34,295 nucleotides of DNA, taken from positions 1 through 34,295 of the forward strand of contig JAJYZC010000042.1 in NCBI GenBank assembly GCA_021800255.1, given 5' to 3'. This DNA is from Acidobacteriota bacterium. GTDB taxonomy: Bacteria; Acidobacteriota; Terriglobia; Terriglobales; Acidobacteriaceae. This document shows, piece by piece, positions 27,511-34,295 of this stretch; within the stretch, counting starts at the first letter, position 1; the number at the start of each line of letters is the position of its first letter. The notes under the pieces are model-generated. The model did not search any database. It was not told the DNA's origin and saw only the letters and a program-made list of their open reading frames with translations. The position numbers were made by a program, and so were the translations under genes.

Positions 27511-28317
27511 TCATTGGGGATTTTCCGTTTGCTCCATCAGTAGCTGTTCAGCCTGCTCGAGGGTGAGGCCGGTGGGAAGCTGCTTGAAGTCTGACAGTAC
27601 GTCGTCTTCATCCTCTGAGATGTTCTTGAACAGCAGCGCATAGCCCTGGATGTGAACGTGCGTCTCGGTGATCTGCCATACAGAGTTGCCGGTTTCGCGG
27701 CGCTCCACGTCGAAGGTGCCGCCGGCCTGCAAGTCGCCGAGCAGTCCAAAGAAGAACTTGACGTTATGGATCAGCCGGCCTTTGAGGCTGACGATGCGGT
27801 GCTGGTTGTTGGCAACCACCATGGTCCCCTCCATGGCCGCGAAGACGCGCGACTCCCAGTCCGGAGAGTGAAAATCGGGATCGGGCCGGAAGTCCAGAAT
27901 GGTATTGAGCGAGTCCTTCTCGGCGATCGTCCAGAGGAACGCATTGGGCAATAGACTGAGCATCTCCGCAGCCTGCTCATCGTCGTGCTGACCGGCCTTA
28001 CGCTGCTTAGCCCGCAGTTCAGGATCGTTGACAAAGCGATCCATGATGGCGCGCTGTGCAGCCAAAGAAAGACTCCGGCCATTTTGGCGCAGCACGCGCC
28101 GCACGTTGCCGTGGTGCGTCTCCGCCACCCACTGCACCAGCGTGTTGCCGGGTTTGCGATCCACCTCGTAATAGAGCCAGGCGGTGTGGTCGTCGCGGCT
28201 GGCCGTCAACTCGGTCTGAACAGCCTGACTGACAATCTCCTTCGCATCCTGTCCGCTCGCCAGGATCCGCTGGCCAGCCAACAGCACCAGCACCAGCAAC
28301 CATCGACTGCCGCGCAT
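27511..28317 (-). CDS. Exported protein of unknown function
   Basis: 268 residues. The first 22 form a signal peptide (WLLVLVLLAGQRILASG-Q). The mature protein starts with a helix, KEIVSQAVQTELTASRDDHTAWLY, and contains beta-rich segments (GNTLVQWVAET, ESRVFAAMEGTMVVANNQHRIVSLKG, NSVWQITETHVHIQGYALLFKNI). An acidic C-terminus ends EQAEQLLMEQTENPQ. The pattern recalls periplasmic LolA/LppX-like shells, but I cannot assign a family. The start at 28317 is well supported by GGGAGG seven bases upstream. The gene is divergent from the fused E1 gene, and the 203-bp region between them holds a periodic direct repeat. Confidence 0.8.
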   Translation of the reverse strand: MRGSRWLLVLVLLAGQRILASGQDAKEIVSQAVQTELTASRDDHTAWLYYEVDRKPGNTLVQWVAETHHGNVRRVLRQNGRSLSLAAQRAIMDRFVNDPELRAKQRKAGQHDDEQAAEMLSLLPNAFLWTIAEKDSLNTILDFRPDPDFHSPDWESRVFAAMEGTMVVANNQHRIVSLKGRLIHNVKFFFGLLGDLQAGGTFDVERRETGNSVWQITETHVHIQGYALLFKNISEDEDDVLSDFKQLPTGLTLEQAEQLLMEQTENPQ

Positions 28318-28416
28318 GATCGAACCTCCCGCCCGCGAATCATCCCAATGCGGATATTGCTTGCCGGGAAAAGCCGGCGTTAATTTCACAATACACTGCT
28401 GCCGGGGCTCCTTAAG

Positions 28417-28449
28417 CCAAACCGCAGAGCTTCTACCTCCAAACCGCAG
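28417..28449. repeat. 11-bp direct repeat with 22-bp period (possible operator)
   Basis: CCAAACCGCAG occurs at 28417-28427 and 28439-28449, exactly 22 bp apart, about two helical turns. It lies in the divergent region between the exported unknown gene and the E1 fusion gene, directly upstream of the putative -35/-10 of the E1 gene. The position suits a regulator that binds two sites on one face of the DNA. Confidence 0.5.
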
Positions 28450-28459
28450 CCTCTCTGGT

Positions 28460-28487
28460 TTTGCCGCCGGGGAACACGCTGTACAAT
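28460..28487 (+). promoter_or_regulatory. Possible promoter of the fused E1 gene
   Basis: TTTGCC (28460-28465) and TACAAT (28482-28487) are 16 bp apart, 33 bp before the ATG at 28521. The -10 matches five of six consensus bases; the -35 is weak. Confidence 0.4.
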
Positions 28488-28520
28488 CAGGCGTGGATAG
28501 GTAGGTTCGGGGGGTCAGAA

Positions 28521-30740
28521 ATGGAAGCGACAATCTCCAGCGCCCGCTCTCCCCAGCGGGCTGCCATCGCGGACGGCTTGAGCGCTCAGCAGAGGATCGA
28601 ATTCTACCGGCTCATGTTTCTGTCGCGCCGCGTAGACGACCGCGAAATCCTGCTCAAACGCCAGCAAAAAACCTTCTTTCAGGTCTCGGCCGCCGGCCAT
28701 GAGGCGGTTCAGGTGGGAGCTGCTCTGGCGCTGCGCCCCGGTTATGACTGGTTCTTTCCTTACTACCGCGACCGCGCCCTCTGCCTGGCTCTGGGCGTTA
28801 CGCCCTATCAGATGTTCTTGCAAGCCCTGGGGTCGGCCGCCGATGAGGCCAGCGGCGGACGCCAAATGCCCTGTCATTGGAGCAGCCGCACCCTGCACAT
28901 CGTTAGCACCTCCTCTTCCACCGCCACTCAAGTCCTGCACGCCGTGGGTTGCGCCGAGGCCGGCCGCTACTTCAGCCGCTATCCCCAGGCCGCAGCCCAA
29001 CCCGATCCCGGCATCGCCCCAGGCGATTACCGCGCCTTCCACGAGGTCAGTTTCCACGGCGACGAAGTGGCGTTGACCTGCCTGGGCGAAGGCGCCACAT
29101 CGGAAGGCGAGTTCTGGGAGGCCGTCAGCACCGCGTCCAATCAGAAGCTGCCCGTCATCTTTTGCGTGGAGGACAATGGCTACGCCATCAGCGTCCCCGT
29201 GGAGGTGAACACGCCGGGCGGAAACATCTCCCGTCTGCTGGCCAACTTTCCCAACTTTTCCTTTCACGAGGCCGACGGCAGCGATCCGGCGGCGTGTCTT
29301 GCGGCCTTTCAGGCCGCCGCGGCGCACTGCCGCAGTGGGCGCGGACCGGCCTTGGTTCACGGGCGCTGCGTGCGCCTCTATCCGCACTCGTTTTCTGACG
29401 ATGACAAGGCCTACCGTCCTGCCGCCGATCGCGCCGCCGACGCGCTGCGCGATCCCATCGCCCGCACCAGGGCTGGGCTCTTGCGGGAGGGAATCCTCAA
29501 TGAGACCGAGCTCGACGAGTTGGAGCAAAGGCTGGAACGGGAAGCCGCCGAAGCCGCCGATCACGCCCTGGCCGCTCCCCTGCCCGAGGTCTCATCCATC
29601 ACCGCCCACGTCTATTCTGAGGACCTGGACCCCACCGGACCCGCGTTCCAAACCACGCCCCATCCTGCTGTAGAGAACCTGCGCCGCGAACAACACGCGC
29701 CTCACCGTAGCGGCGAACCGCGCACCATGGCCGAACTCATCAACGCCTGCCTGCGCGACGAGATGCGCCGCGACCCGCGCATCGTGGTCTATGGCGAGGA
29801 CGTAGCCGACGCCAGCCGCGAGGAATCGCTGGCCGAGGTCAAGGGCAAAGGCGGCGTCTTCAAACTCACCGCCGGCCTGCAAACCGAGTTCGGCTCCGGC
29901 CGCGTCTTTAACTCCCCCCTGGCTGAGGCGAACATCGTAGGCCGCGCCGTCGGCTACGCTGTTCGCGGCATGAAGCCGGTAGTCGAAATTCAGTTCTTCG
30001 ACTACATCTGGCCGGCCATGCACCAGATTCGCAACGAACTGGCGCCCATGCGCTGGCGCTCCAACGGCGCCTGGGCTGCGCCCGCCGTCCTCCGTGTGCC
30101 CATCGGCGGCTACCTCGCCGGCGGCGCCATCTACCACTCCCAGTGCGGCGAAAGCCTCTTTACCCATACTCCCGGCCTGCGCGTCGTCTTCCCCTCCAAC
30201 GCCCTTGACGCCAACGGCCTGCTGCGTACCGCCATCCGCTGCGACGATCCCGTGCTTTTCTTCGAGCACAAGCGCCTGTACCGCGAAATGTATGGCCGCG
30301 CTCCCTATCCGGGCCCCGATTTCGCTCTCCCCTTCGGCAAAGCCGCCCTAGTGCGCCCCGGCTCAGACCTCACCCTCATCACCTACGGCGCCATCGTTCC
30401 CCGCGCTTTGCAGGCCGCCGGGCAGGCGCGCCGCGAGTATGGCATCGAGGTCGAAATCCTCGACCTTCGTACCCTCAATCCCTACGACTGGGAGGCCATC
30501 GCCGCCTCCGTGCGCAAAACCAGCCGCGCCCTCGTCGCCCACGAAGACATGCTCAGTTGGGGCTACGGGGCTGAGATCGCCGCCCGCATCGGCGATGAGC
30601 TGTTTGACGATCTGGACGCGCCCGTCCGCCGCGTGGCCGCCATGGACACCTTCGTGGCCTACCAGCCGGTGCTCGAAGACGCGATTTTGCCCCAGCCCGA
30701 AACGATTCTCAAAGCCATCGTGAGTCTGAAGAGCTTTTAG
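28521..30740 (+). CDS. Fused E1 alpha-beta 2-oxoacid dehydrogenase (branched-chain type)
   Basis: 739 residues. Residues 1-385 are the E1 alpha half and 400-739 the E1 beta half, joined by a short linker. The alpha half has the thiamine diphosphate motif as [10 protein letters not shown] at 189-198 with EDNGYAIS at 217-224, where the usual form is GDG and NN. It also has the phosphorylation-loop-like [13 protein letters not shown] at 288-300, which resembles branched-chain E1 more than pyruvate E1. The beta half has YGEDVA at 424-429, [25 protein letters not shown] and [15 protein letters not shown]. The enzyme decarboxylates a 2-oxoacid and passes the acyl group to an E2. No E2 or E3 gene is in the window. 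ATG 28521 is supported by a GGGGGG site six bases upstream; a frame-start ATG further up lacks one. Confidence 0.9.
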   Translation: MEATISSARSPQRAAIADGLSAQQRIEFYRLMFLSRRVDDREILLKRQQKTFFQVSAAGHEAVQVGAALALRPGYDWFFPYYRDRALCLALGVTPYQMFLQALGSAADEASGGRQMPCHWSSRTLHIVSTSSSTATQVLHAVGCAEAGRYFSRYPQAAAQPDPGIAPGDYRAFHEVSFHGDEVALTCLGEGATSEGEFWEAVSTASNQKLPVIFCVEDNGYAISVPVEVNTPGGNISRLLANFPNFSFHEADGSDPAACLAAFQAAAAHCRSGRGPALVHGRCVRLYPHSFSDDDKAYRPAADRAADALRDPIARTRAGLLREGILNETELDELEQRLEREAAEAADHALAAPLPEVSSITAHVYSEDLDPTGPAFQTTPHPAVENLRREQHAPHRSGEPRTMAELINACLRDEMRRDPRIVVYGEDVADASREESLAEVKGKGGVFKLTAGLQTEFGSGRVFNSPLAEANIVGRAVGYAVRGMKPVVEIQFFDYIWPAMHQIRNELAPMRWRSNGAWAAPAVLRVPIGGYLAGGAIYHSQCGESLFTHTPGLRVVFPSNALDANGLLRTAIRCDDPVLFFEHKRLYREMYGRAPYPGPDFALPFGKAALVRPGSDLTLITYGAIVPRALQAAGQARREYGIEVEILDLRTLNPYDWEAIAASVRKTSRALVAHEDMLSWGYGAEIAARIGDELFDDLDAPVRRVAAMDTFVAYQPVLEDAILPQPETILKAIVSLKSF

Positions 30741-30807
30741 AACGGCCTTCAACGCGCGCAGCGGCGGGCATTACTCTCTACCGGCGAAGCGAAATGCGGC
30801 CAAGGGT

Positions 30808-31380
30808 TTACTGCGCAATCCCCGATGCGGCGGCAAAGCCAGCGGCCTCAGCCGGAGAAACACCGGGGCCTGGCAGGGGTGCATCGAAGCTGCGGGCATC
30901 TTCGGCATTCAGGGCACCGGAGTAGTTGGGGCCCAGGCCAAGGCTTTCCAGGGCGCGCGCGTCGGGCGTGATCCTGGTCTGCCAGCCGTGATCGGCCTGA
31001 TACTTCTGCATGGCGGCGATGGTAGCCGCGTCCCAGTCGCCGTCTGCCGGATCGGCGAGGTAACCCGCACGGATGAGCGCGTCCTGAATCTGCGTGACGC
31101 GCTGGGGCCGGATGGCTTGCTGGCCGCGCGGCCGGCGTCTCCAGTACCGCCTATACCTTCTGTACCGCGCGTACCTGAGGCGCTGCGTATTTTTGCTGTA
31201 TCGGGCGCCCCTCCGGGCGCGAGTGTATTTGACCGCGGATCGATGAGCCGCGCGCCCGGCGTGGTGAACGGGATGGGAGGCGGGCTTGTGAACATTGGCT
31301 GCGAATGCCGGGGCTGCGATCAAGGCCGCAGATAGAGCGAATAAGAATAGAAACGCTATAGTTGGACGCAAGTGAGACAC
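30808..31380 (-). CDS. Exported peptidoglycan-binding-type protein with Arg/Tyr-rich linker
   Basis: 190 residues. A signal peptide covers 1-28 (APAFA-A). Residues 29-88 are very basic, first His-rich, then Arg/Tyr-rich (LRYARYRRYRRYWRRRPRG). Residues 93-150 look like a PG_binding_1 domain: VTQIQDALIRAGYLADPADGDWDAATIAAMQKYQADHG. The C-terminal 40 residues are Pro/Ala/Gly-rich. It probably associates with the cell wall; no catalytic domain is present. The start is GTG at 31380, supported by GAGGAA about eight bases upstream on this strand. It is convergent with the E1 gene (67 bp apart). Confidence 0.77.
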   Translation of the reverse strand: MSHLRPTIAFLFLFALSAALIAAPAFAANVHKPASHPVHHAGRAAHRSAVKYTRARRGARYSKNTQRLRYARYRRYRRYWRRRPRGQQAIRPQRVTQIQDALIRAGYLADPADGDWDAATIAAMQKYQADHGWQTRITPDARALESLGLGPNYSGALNAEDARSFDAPLPGPGVSPAEAAGFAAASGIAQ

Positions 31381-31652
31381 GCCAAAATTCCTCGAAGAAA
31401 ATTAGATTAATTCGGCCGTTCCTGTGCAGTGTAACGGAAGGATGCCGGCTGCGCAAGGAGGAAATGTGCTTCAGAGGCGCGACTCGAACCGTCAATGGTA
31501 CTTAGGTACTGAGGCCGGGGGCGGGAACGAGAGCAGCGGCACTGGAGCGCAGTCCCCGCTCTCACGCAATTCTGGTGATTCGAGTGGAAGACGGCCGTTC
31601 CCGAAAAGGGAAACGCCCTCCTCCGCCCGGATTTGCGGCCTCGGCATCAGAC
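31381..31652. other. Intergenic stretch between HtrA terminator and the peptidoglycan-binding-type gene
   Basis: About 270 bp without a recognisable gene. The part next to the GTG start is A/T-rich and probably holds that gene's promoter. The centre has the direct repeat GGTACT (31497-31502 and 31505-31510). A 6-bp stem (31529-31534 with 31558-31563) is too weak to interpret. Confidence 0.5.
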
Positions 31653-31682
31653 ATAAAAAGAAGGGCGCTACTGCAACGCGCC
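31653..31682 (-). terminator. Likely terminator overlapping the htrA stop codon
   Basis: On the minus strand GGCGC (31682-31678) pairs with GCGCC (31668-31664) around a 9-base loop and is followed by CTTCTTTTT (31661-31653 region). The stem includes the last sense codons and the TAG stop at 31670-31668. The short stem is offset by the strong U-run. Confidence 0.55.
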
Positions 31683-33314
31683 GCCCACATAGTTGATGCC
31701 GTTTTCCGGATGGTCTGGATCCATCACCTCGAAGACGACGGCGTCGCCAGTCTTGAGCTTGCCGGCGATGGCGTTGAACGCATCGCGGTTGGGGGTGGGC
31801 TGGCGATTCAGGTGGGTGATGACCAAGCCAGGCTCTAAGCCCTGGAGATCGGCGAACGAGCCAGGCCGCACATATTTGATCACCACGCCCGGGGTATGAA
31901 TCTTGGCGGCGATGGCCTGGGATTCCTCCCCGACCACCAAGCCAAGTTTGGTTTCACCGGGACCGGCGCCGGAGGTGCTCGGCGGGGTGACGGGCGGCTG
32001 AGGGTTGTTCAACTGGGCAAAGACCTTGTCGCGGTCCTCGATGGTGACCGTGGTCTGGCTTTCCTGGCCGTTGCGGAGATAGCCGAGAGTCGCTGTGGCT
32101 CCGGGGCGCAGAGCGGCAATCGCGTTGACCAAATCGTCGCCGTTCTTGACGGTGTGGCCGTTGACCGAGTTGATGACGTCGCCCGGCTTGATGCCGGCCT
32201 TATCCGCCGGTCCGCCCGGCTGAACAGCCTGCACCAGTACGCCATATTTGAAGTTGTAGACCTGGTTGACGTACTTCGAGAGTCCTTCCCGGAACTGGAT
32301 GCCGATGGAGCCGCGCGTCACCTTGTGGCTGGGGCTGATGAGGGCGTTGTAGACCGAAACCACCAGATTCGAGGGCAAGGCGAAGCCGATGCCCTGGTAG
32401 TCCCCCGACTGCGTATAGATGGCGGTGTTGACGCCGATGACGTTGCCGTTCATGTCCAGCAGCGGTCCGCCGGAGTTGCCGGGATTGATGGCGGCGTCGG
32501 TTTGAAGGAAGTGCTGGAACTGGCCCTGTGCGCCGGGTTCGATGGTGCGGTTTTTAGCGGAGATGATGCCCGCGGTGACGGTCTGCGCCAGGGCGAAGGG
32601 GCTGCCGATGGCCTCCACCCAATCGCCCACCTGCACGTCGTCAGAGTTGCCCAATTGGATGGTTGGCAGGGGCTTGCTGGTCTCGATCTTGATGACTGCC
32701 AGGTCGGTGTCCTTATCGAAGCCGATGACGCGCGCGGCGCGCCCCGGGTCGGTGGTGTCGGGATCGGTCGAGAGCTTCACGTAAATCTTGTCGGCGCCGT
32801 TGATGACGTGATAGTTGGTGATGATGTAGCCCTTGGGATCGACGATGAAGCCGGATCCCAGCGATTCCTGGACGCCGCCGTTGTCGCCCTGGTCAGGGAA
32901 GGGAATCTGGCCGCCGAAAAAGCGGTTGAAGAAGTCCTGGAGACCGTGATCTCCCTGACCCGGCTGCTGATCGCCGCTATCGCCGTTGCCCCCGGGATTT
33001 TGCATGAACGGGACCGCGTCCCCAGACGAGCCATGGCGGTACTGATTGCCGGTCTGTTTGGGGAGAATCTCCGTGTTGATGTTCACCACCGCCGGACCCG
33101 CCAAGCGGGCAATCCTCACAAACGCATTGGGCGCGATGGGCGATTCTATAACCTTCAGGGGAGTGGCGCTGGCGCTGGAATCCTCCTCGGCTTGCTGTCC
33201 GTGCACTCCGTTGGCCACAAAGGAACCCGCCACAATGGCAGCCGAGAGAACGGCAAGCATTACAAATGCCGAAGCCAGACGGCGCGTCCGCAGCCGTTCG
33301 AGAAACGCTTTCAT
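31668..33314 (-). CDS. htrA: HtrA/Deg-type periplasmic serine protease
   Basis: 548 residues. An N-terminal hydrophobic segment (about 13-33) is a signal peptide or membrane anchor. A Gly/Gln/Asp-rich insert at 105-145 precedes the trypsin-like domain with the full triad: H169 in TNYHVING, D204 in DTDLAVIKI, S281 in NPGNSGGPLL. Two PDZ domains follow (about 335-430 and 455-545), the first with PGGPADKAGIKPGDVI. This layout belongs to DegP/DegQ-like proteases and chaperones that clear misfolded envelope proteins. ATG at 33314 fits the signal peptide; GAGG is 11 bases upstream. The frame is open 60 bp further upstream without family features. A TATACT -10 lies upstream at 33381-33376. The gene ends in a terminator-like hairpin. 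Confidence 0.95.
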   Translation of the reverse strand: MKAFLERLRTRRLASAFVMLAVLSAAIVAGSFVANGVHGQQAEEDSSASATPLKVIESPIAPNAFVRIARLAGPAVVNINTEILPKQTGNQYRHGSSGDAVPFMQNPGGNGDSGDQQPGQGDHGLQDFFNRFFGGQIPFPDQGDNGGVQESLGSGFIVDPKGYIITNYHVINGADKIYVKLSTDPDTTDPGRAARVIGFDKDTDLAVIKIETSKPLPTIQLGNSDDVQVGDWVEAIGSPFALAQTVTAGIISAKNRTIEPGAQGQFQHFLQTDAAINPGNSGGPLLDMNGNVIGVNTAIYTQSGDYQGIGFALPSNLVVSVYNALISPSHKVTRGSIGIQFREGLSKYVNQVYNFKYGVLVQAVQPGGPADKAGIKPGDVINSVNGHTVKNGDDLVNAIAALRPGATATLGYLRNGQESQTTVTIEDRDKVFAQLNNPQPPVTPPSTSGAGPGETKLGLVVGEESQAIAAKIHTPGVVIKYVRPGSFADLQGLEPGLVITHLNRQPTPNRDAFNAIAGKLKTGDAVVFEVMDPDHPENGINYVGGALQ

Positions 33315-33360
33315 GGTAGGGATTACCTCGCCGGTGACCAACCTTGCGGCTGGAGAATTG

Positions 33361-33381
33361 GGTGCGCTAAGCACCAGTATA
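33361..33381 (-). promoter_or_regulatory. Possible -10 box and flanking palindrome of the htrA gene
   Basis: On the minus strand TATACT (33381-33376) is followed directly by GGTGC-TTAGC-GCACC (33375-33361), a 5-bp inverted repeat covering the expected transcription start. No consensus -35, and no clear sigma-E-type promoter, is visible. Confidence 0.35.
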
Positions 33382-33472
33382 GCTGGTAACGTGCAAACCC
33401 GCTCGGAGGGCGAAGCTGCTCTCTGGGGCCGAGGTCAATCGTGGGTTCTAAAGCGCGCGCAGGCAGTTGAAG

Positions 33473-34295
33473 CTACTGTTCAGCGGCCCATTCGAGCATC
33501 GCCAATACGAGCAGCAACACGCGCCGGAGGCCGGTTTCGCGGTCCTTCGCCGAGTACCATTCAGCCAGCGTGTGCGCGGCCCCGCCCGCTCCCCCCGCGC
33601 CCATCGACAAAGCCGGAATCCCCAGCGACAGAGGGATATTGGCGTCAGTCGAGCCCAGCCGGAGATCCGTGCGCAGCCCCAGATGCCGGTCCACGGCGCG
33701 CAGGCTCTCGAGCAGGGGCGAATGATCCGGCAGATGCGCCGCCGGACGGTCGCCAATTTGGGCAATGGAAAAAGAAAGCGGTACAAAGGAGCCGGCCGAG
33801 CCGCCGCTGGCCTGCGCATTGCAGCGCCCAACGGCGCCTTCAACGGCGTCGCGCAACGCGGCCTCAAGACGCGCGAGCTCGGCGGGATCAGTGGACCGGA
33901 AATCGACGGCAGCCTGGGCGCTTTCGGGAATGGAATTCACGCTGGTGCCGCCGCGGATGGTTCCCACATTCAGCGTCGTGCGAGGCTCGGCGGGAAGCGG
34001 CGTCTCCGCGAGCCTGGCCAGCGCCATGGCCAGCGCGGCGATGGGATTGGGAGCGCCGGCGTCTGTAAAGCTGTGCCCTCCGGGGCCGGTGATGGTGATG
34101 AGAAAACGCCTGCTGCCCAGGGCTTGGGTCACGGCGGCGTCGGCGCCCGCGCCGTCCAGCACGATGTGCGCGGCGATGCGGCCGGCCAGCGGCGCGCTCT
34201 CGTTGTAGATGTGGCGAACGCCGCGCAGATCGCCTTCGCCTTCCTCGCCCACGTTGCCGAGAAAGATGAGTGGGGCGGGAAGCGCCACGTTGGAT
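33473..34295 (-). CDS. M20-family metallopeptidase, C-terminal part (cut by window edge)
   Basis: About 274 C-terminal residues; the frame is open to the window end. Near its start is LIFLGNVGEEGEGDLRG, where the EE pair matches the catalytic and metal-binding Glu residues of M20 peptidases. Next come VLDGAGA and the dimerisation-domain motif ITGPGGHSF, then SVNSIPESAQAAVDFRS, and near the end AAHTLAEWYS with the last metal-binding His. These enzymes use two Zn or Co ions to hydrolyse small peptides or acyl-amino acids. The PepT-like subgroup is my best guess. The N-terminal HxD metal ligands lie outside the window. The gene is upstream of htrA on the same strand, with 158 bp between. Confidence 0.87.
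   Translation of the reverse strand, partial: SNVALPAPLIFLGNVGEEGEGDLRGVRHIYNESAPLAGRIAAHIVLDGAGADAAVTQALGSRRFLITITGPGGHSFTDAGAPNPIAALAMALARLAETPLPAEPRTTLNVGTIRGGTSVNSIPESAQAAVDFRSTDPAELARLEAALRDAVEGAVGRCNAQASGGSAGSFVPLSFSIAQIGDRPAAHLPDHSPLLESLRAVDRHLGLRTDLRLGSTDANIPLSLGIPALSMGAGGAGGAAHTLAEWYSAKDRETGLRRVLLLVLAMLEWAAEQ

Noticed and set aside
31479..31500. Sequence resembling a tRNA T-loop on the minus strand (GGTTCGAGTC, complement of 31481-31490).
   Set aside because: The flanking bases do not form a 5-bp T stem, no matching acceptor, D or anticodon arms are found, and no CCA end follows.

Overview
The window is G+C-rich (roughly 60% by eye) bacterial chromosome with dense coding on both strands. 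It has no rRNA, tRNA, phage, insertion sequence or CRISPR array that I can see. The gene content points to Acidobacteriota, probably class Terriglobia: an Oar-like TonB-dependent receptor with an N-terminal carboxypeptidase-regulatory-like domain, several Ser/Thr-kinase-type proteins, exported GH35 and GH106 glycosidases, a fused E1 alpha-beta branched-chain-type 2-oxoacid dehydrogenase, and a standalone HtrA protease. This assignment is an inference from gene families, not from a marker gene.

Layout. 1-729 (-): 5' end of a pyruvate:ferredoxin-oxidoreductase-like gene, cut by the window edge. 1101-2456 (+): a degenerate kinase fold followed by a membrane segment and a TonB C-terminal domain. 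2578-2874 (+): small ABM-fold monooxygenase-like protein. 3309-7097 (+): the large TonB-dependent receptor. 7329-9002 (+): exported GH35-type beta-galactosidase. 9078-9665 (+): shikimate kinase. 9764-11308 (-): exported two-lobed retropepsin-like protein, divergent from 11429-13954 (+), a cytoplasmic Ser/Thr kinase with TPR repeats. 14067-15314 (+): argJ, convergent with typA/bipA at 15421-17244 (-). 17422-18717 (-): GT1-type glycosyltransferase. 18852-19916 (+): exported beta-propeller. 20045-20734 (+): DsbA-like thiol protein with a clear terminator. 20943-24443 (+): GH106 alpha-L-rhamnosidase-like enzyme. 24562-25743 and 25772-26092 (+): cytoplasmic BNR-repeat protein paired with a MoaD/ThiS-like ubiquitin-fold protein. 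26239-27471 (+): exported SGNH/GDSL esterase. 27511-28317 (-): exported protein of unknown function, divergent from 28521-30740 (+), the fused E1. 30808-31380 (-): exported peptidoglycan-binding-type protein. 31668-33314 (-): HtrA/Deg protease. 33473-34295 (-): M20 peptidase, cut by the window edge.

Functionally the window mixes housekeeping genes (aroK, argJ, typA) with a loosely scattered carbohydrate-scavenging set: receptor, beta-galactosidase, alpha-L-rhamnosidase and SGNH esterase. Together these would suit deacetylation and trimming of pectic or arabinogalactan-like side chains, but the genes are not in one operon. An envelope set (HtrA, DsbA-like, peptidoglycan-binding-type protein, retropepsin-like protein) is also spread through the region.

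The observations most worth following are the pseudokinase-TonB fusion next to a TonB-dependent receptor, the BNR/ubiquitin-fold gene pair, the two-lobed aspartic-protease-like protein with altered catalytic triplets, the minicistron overlapping the typA start, and several symmetric or periodic elements in promoter regions.
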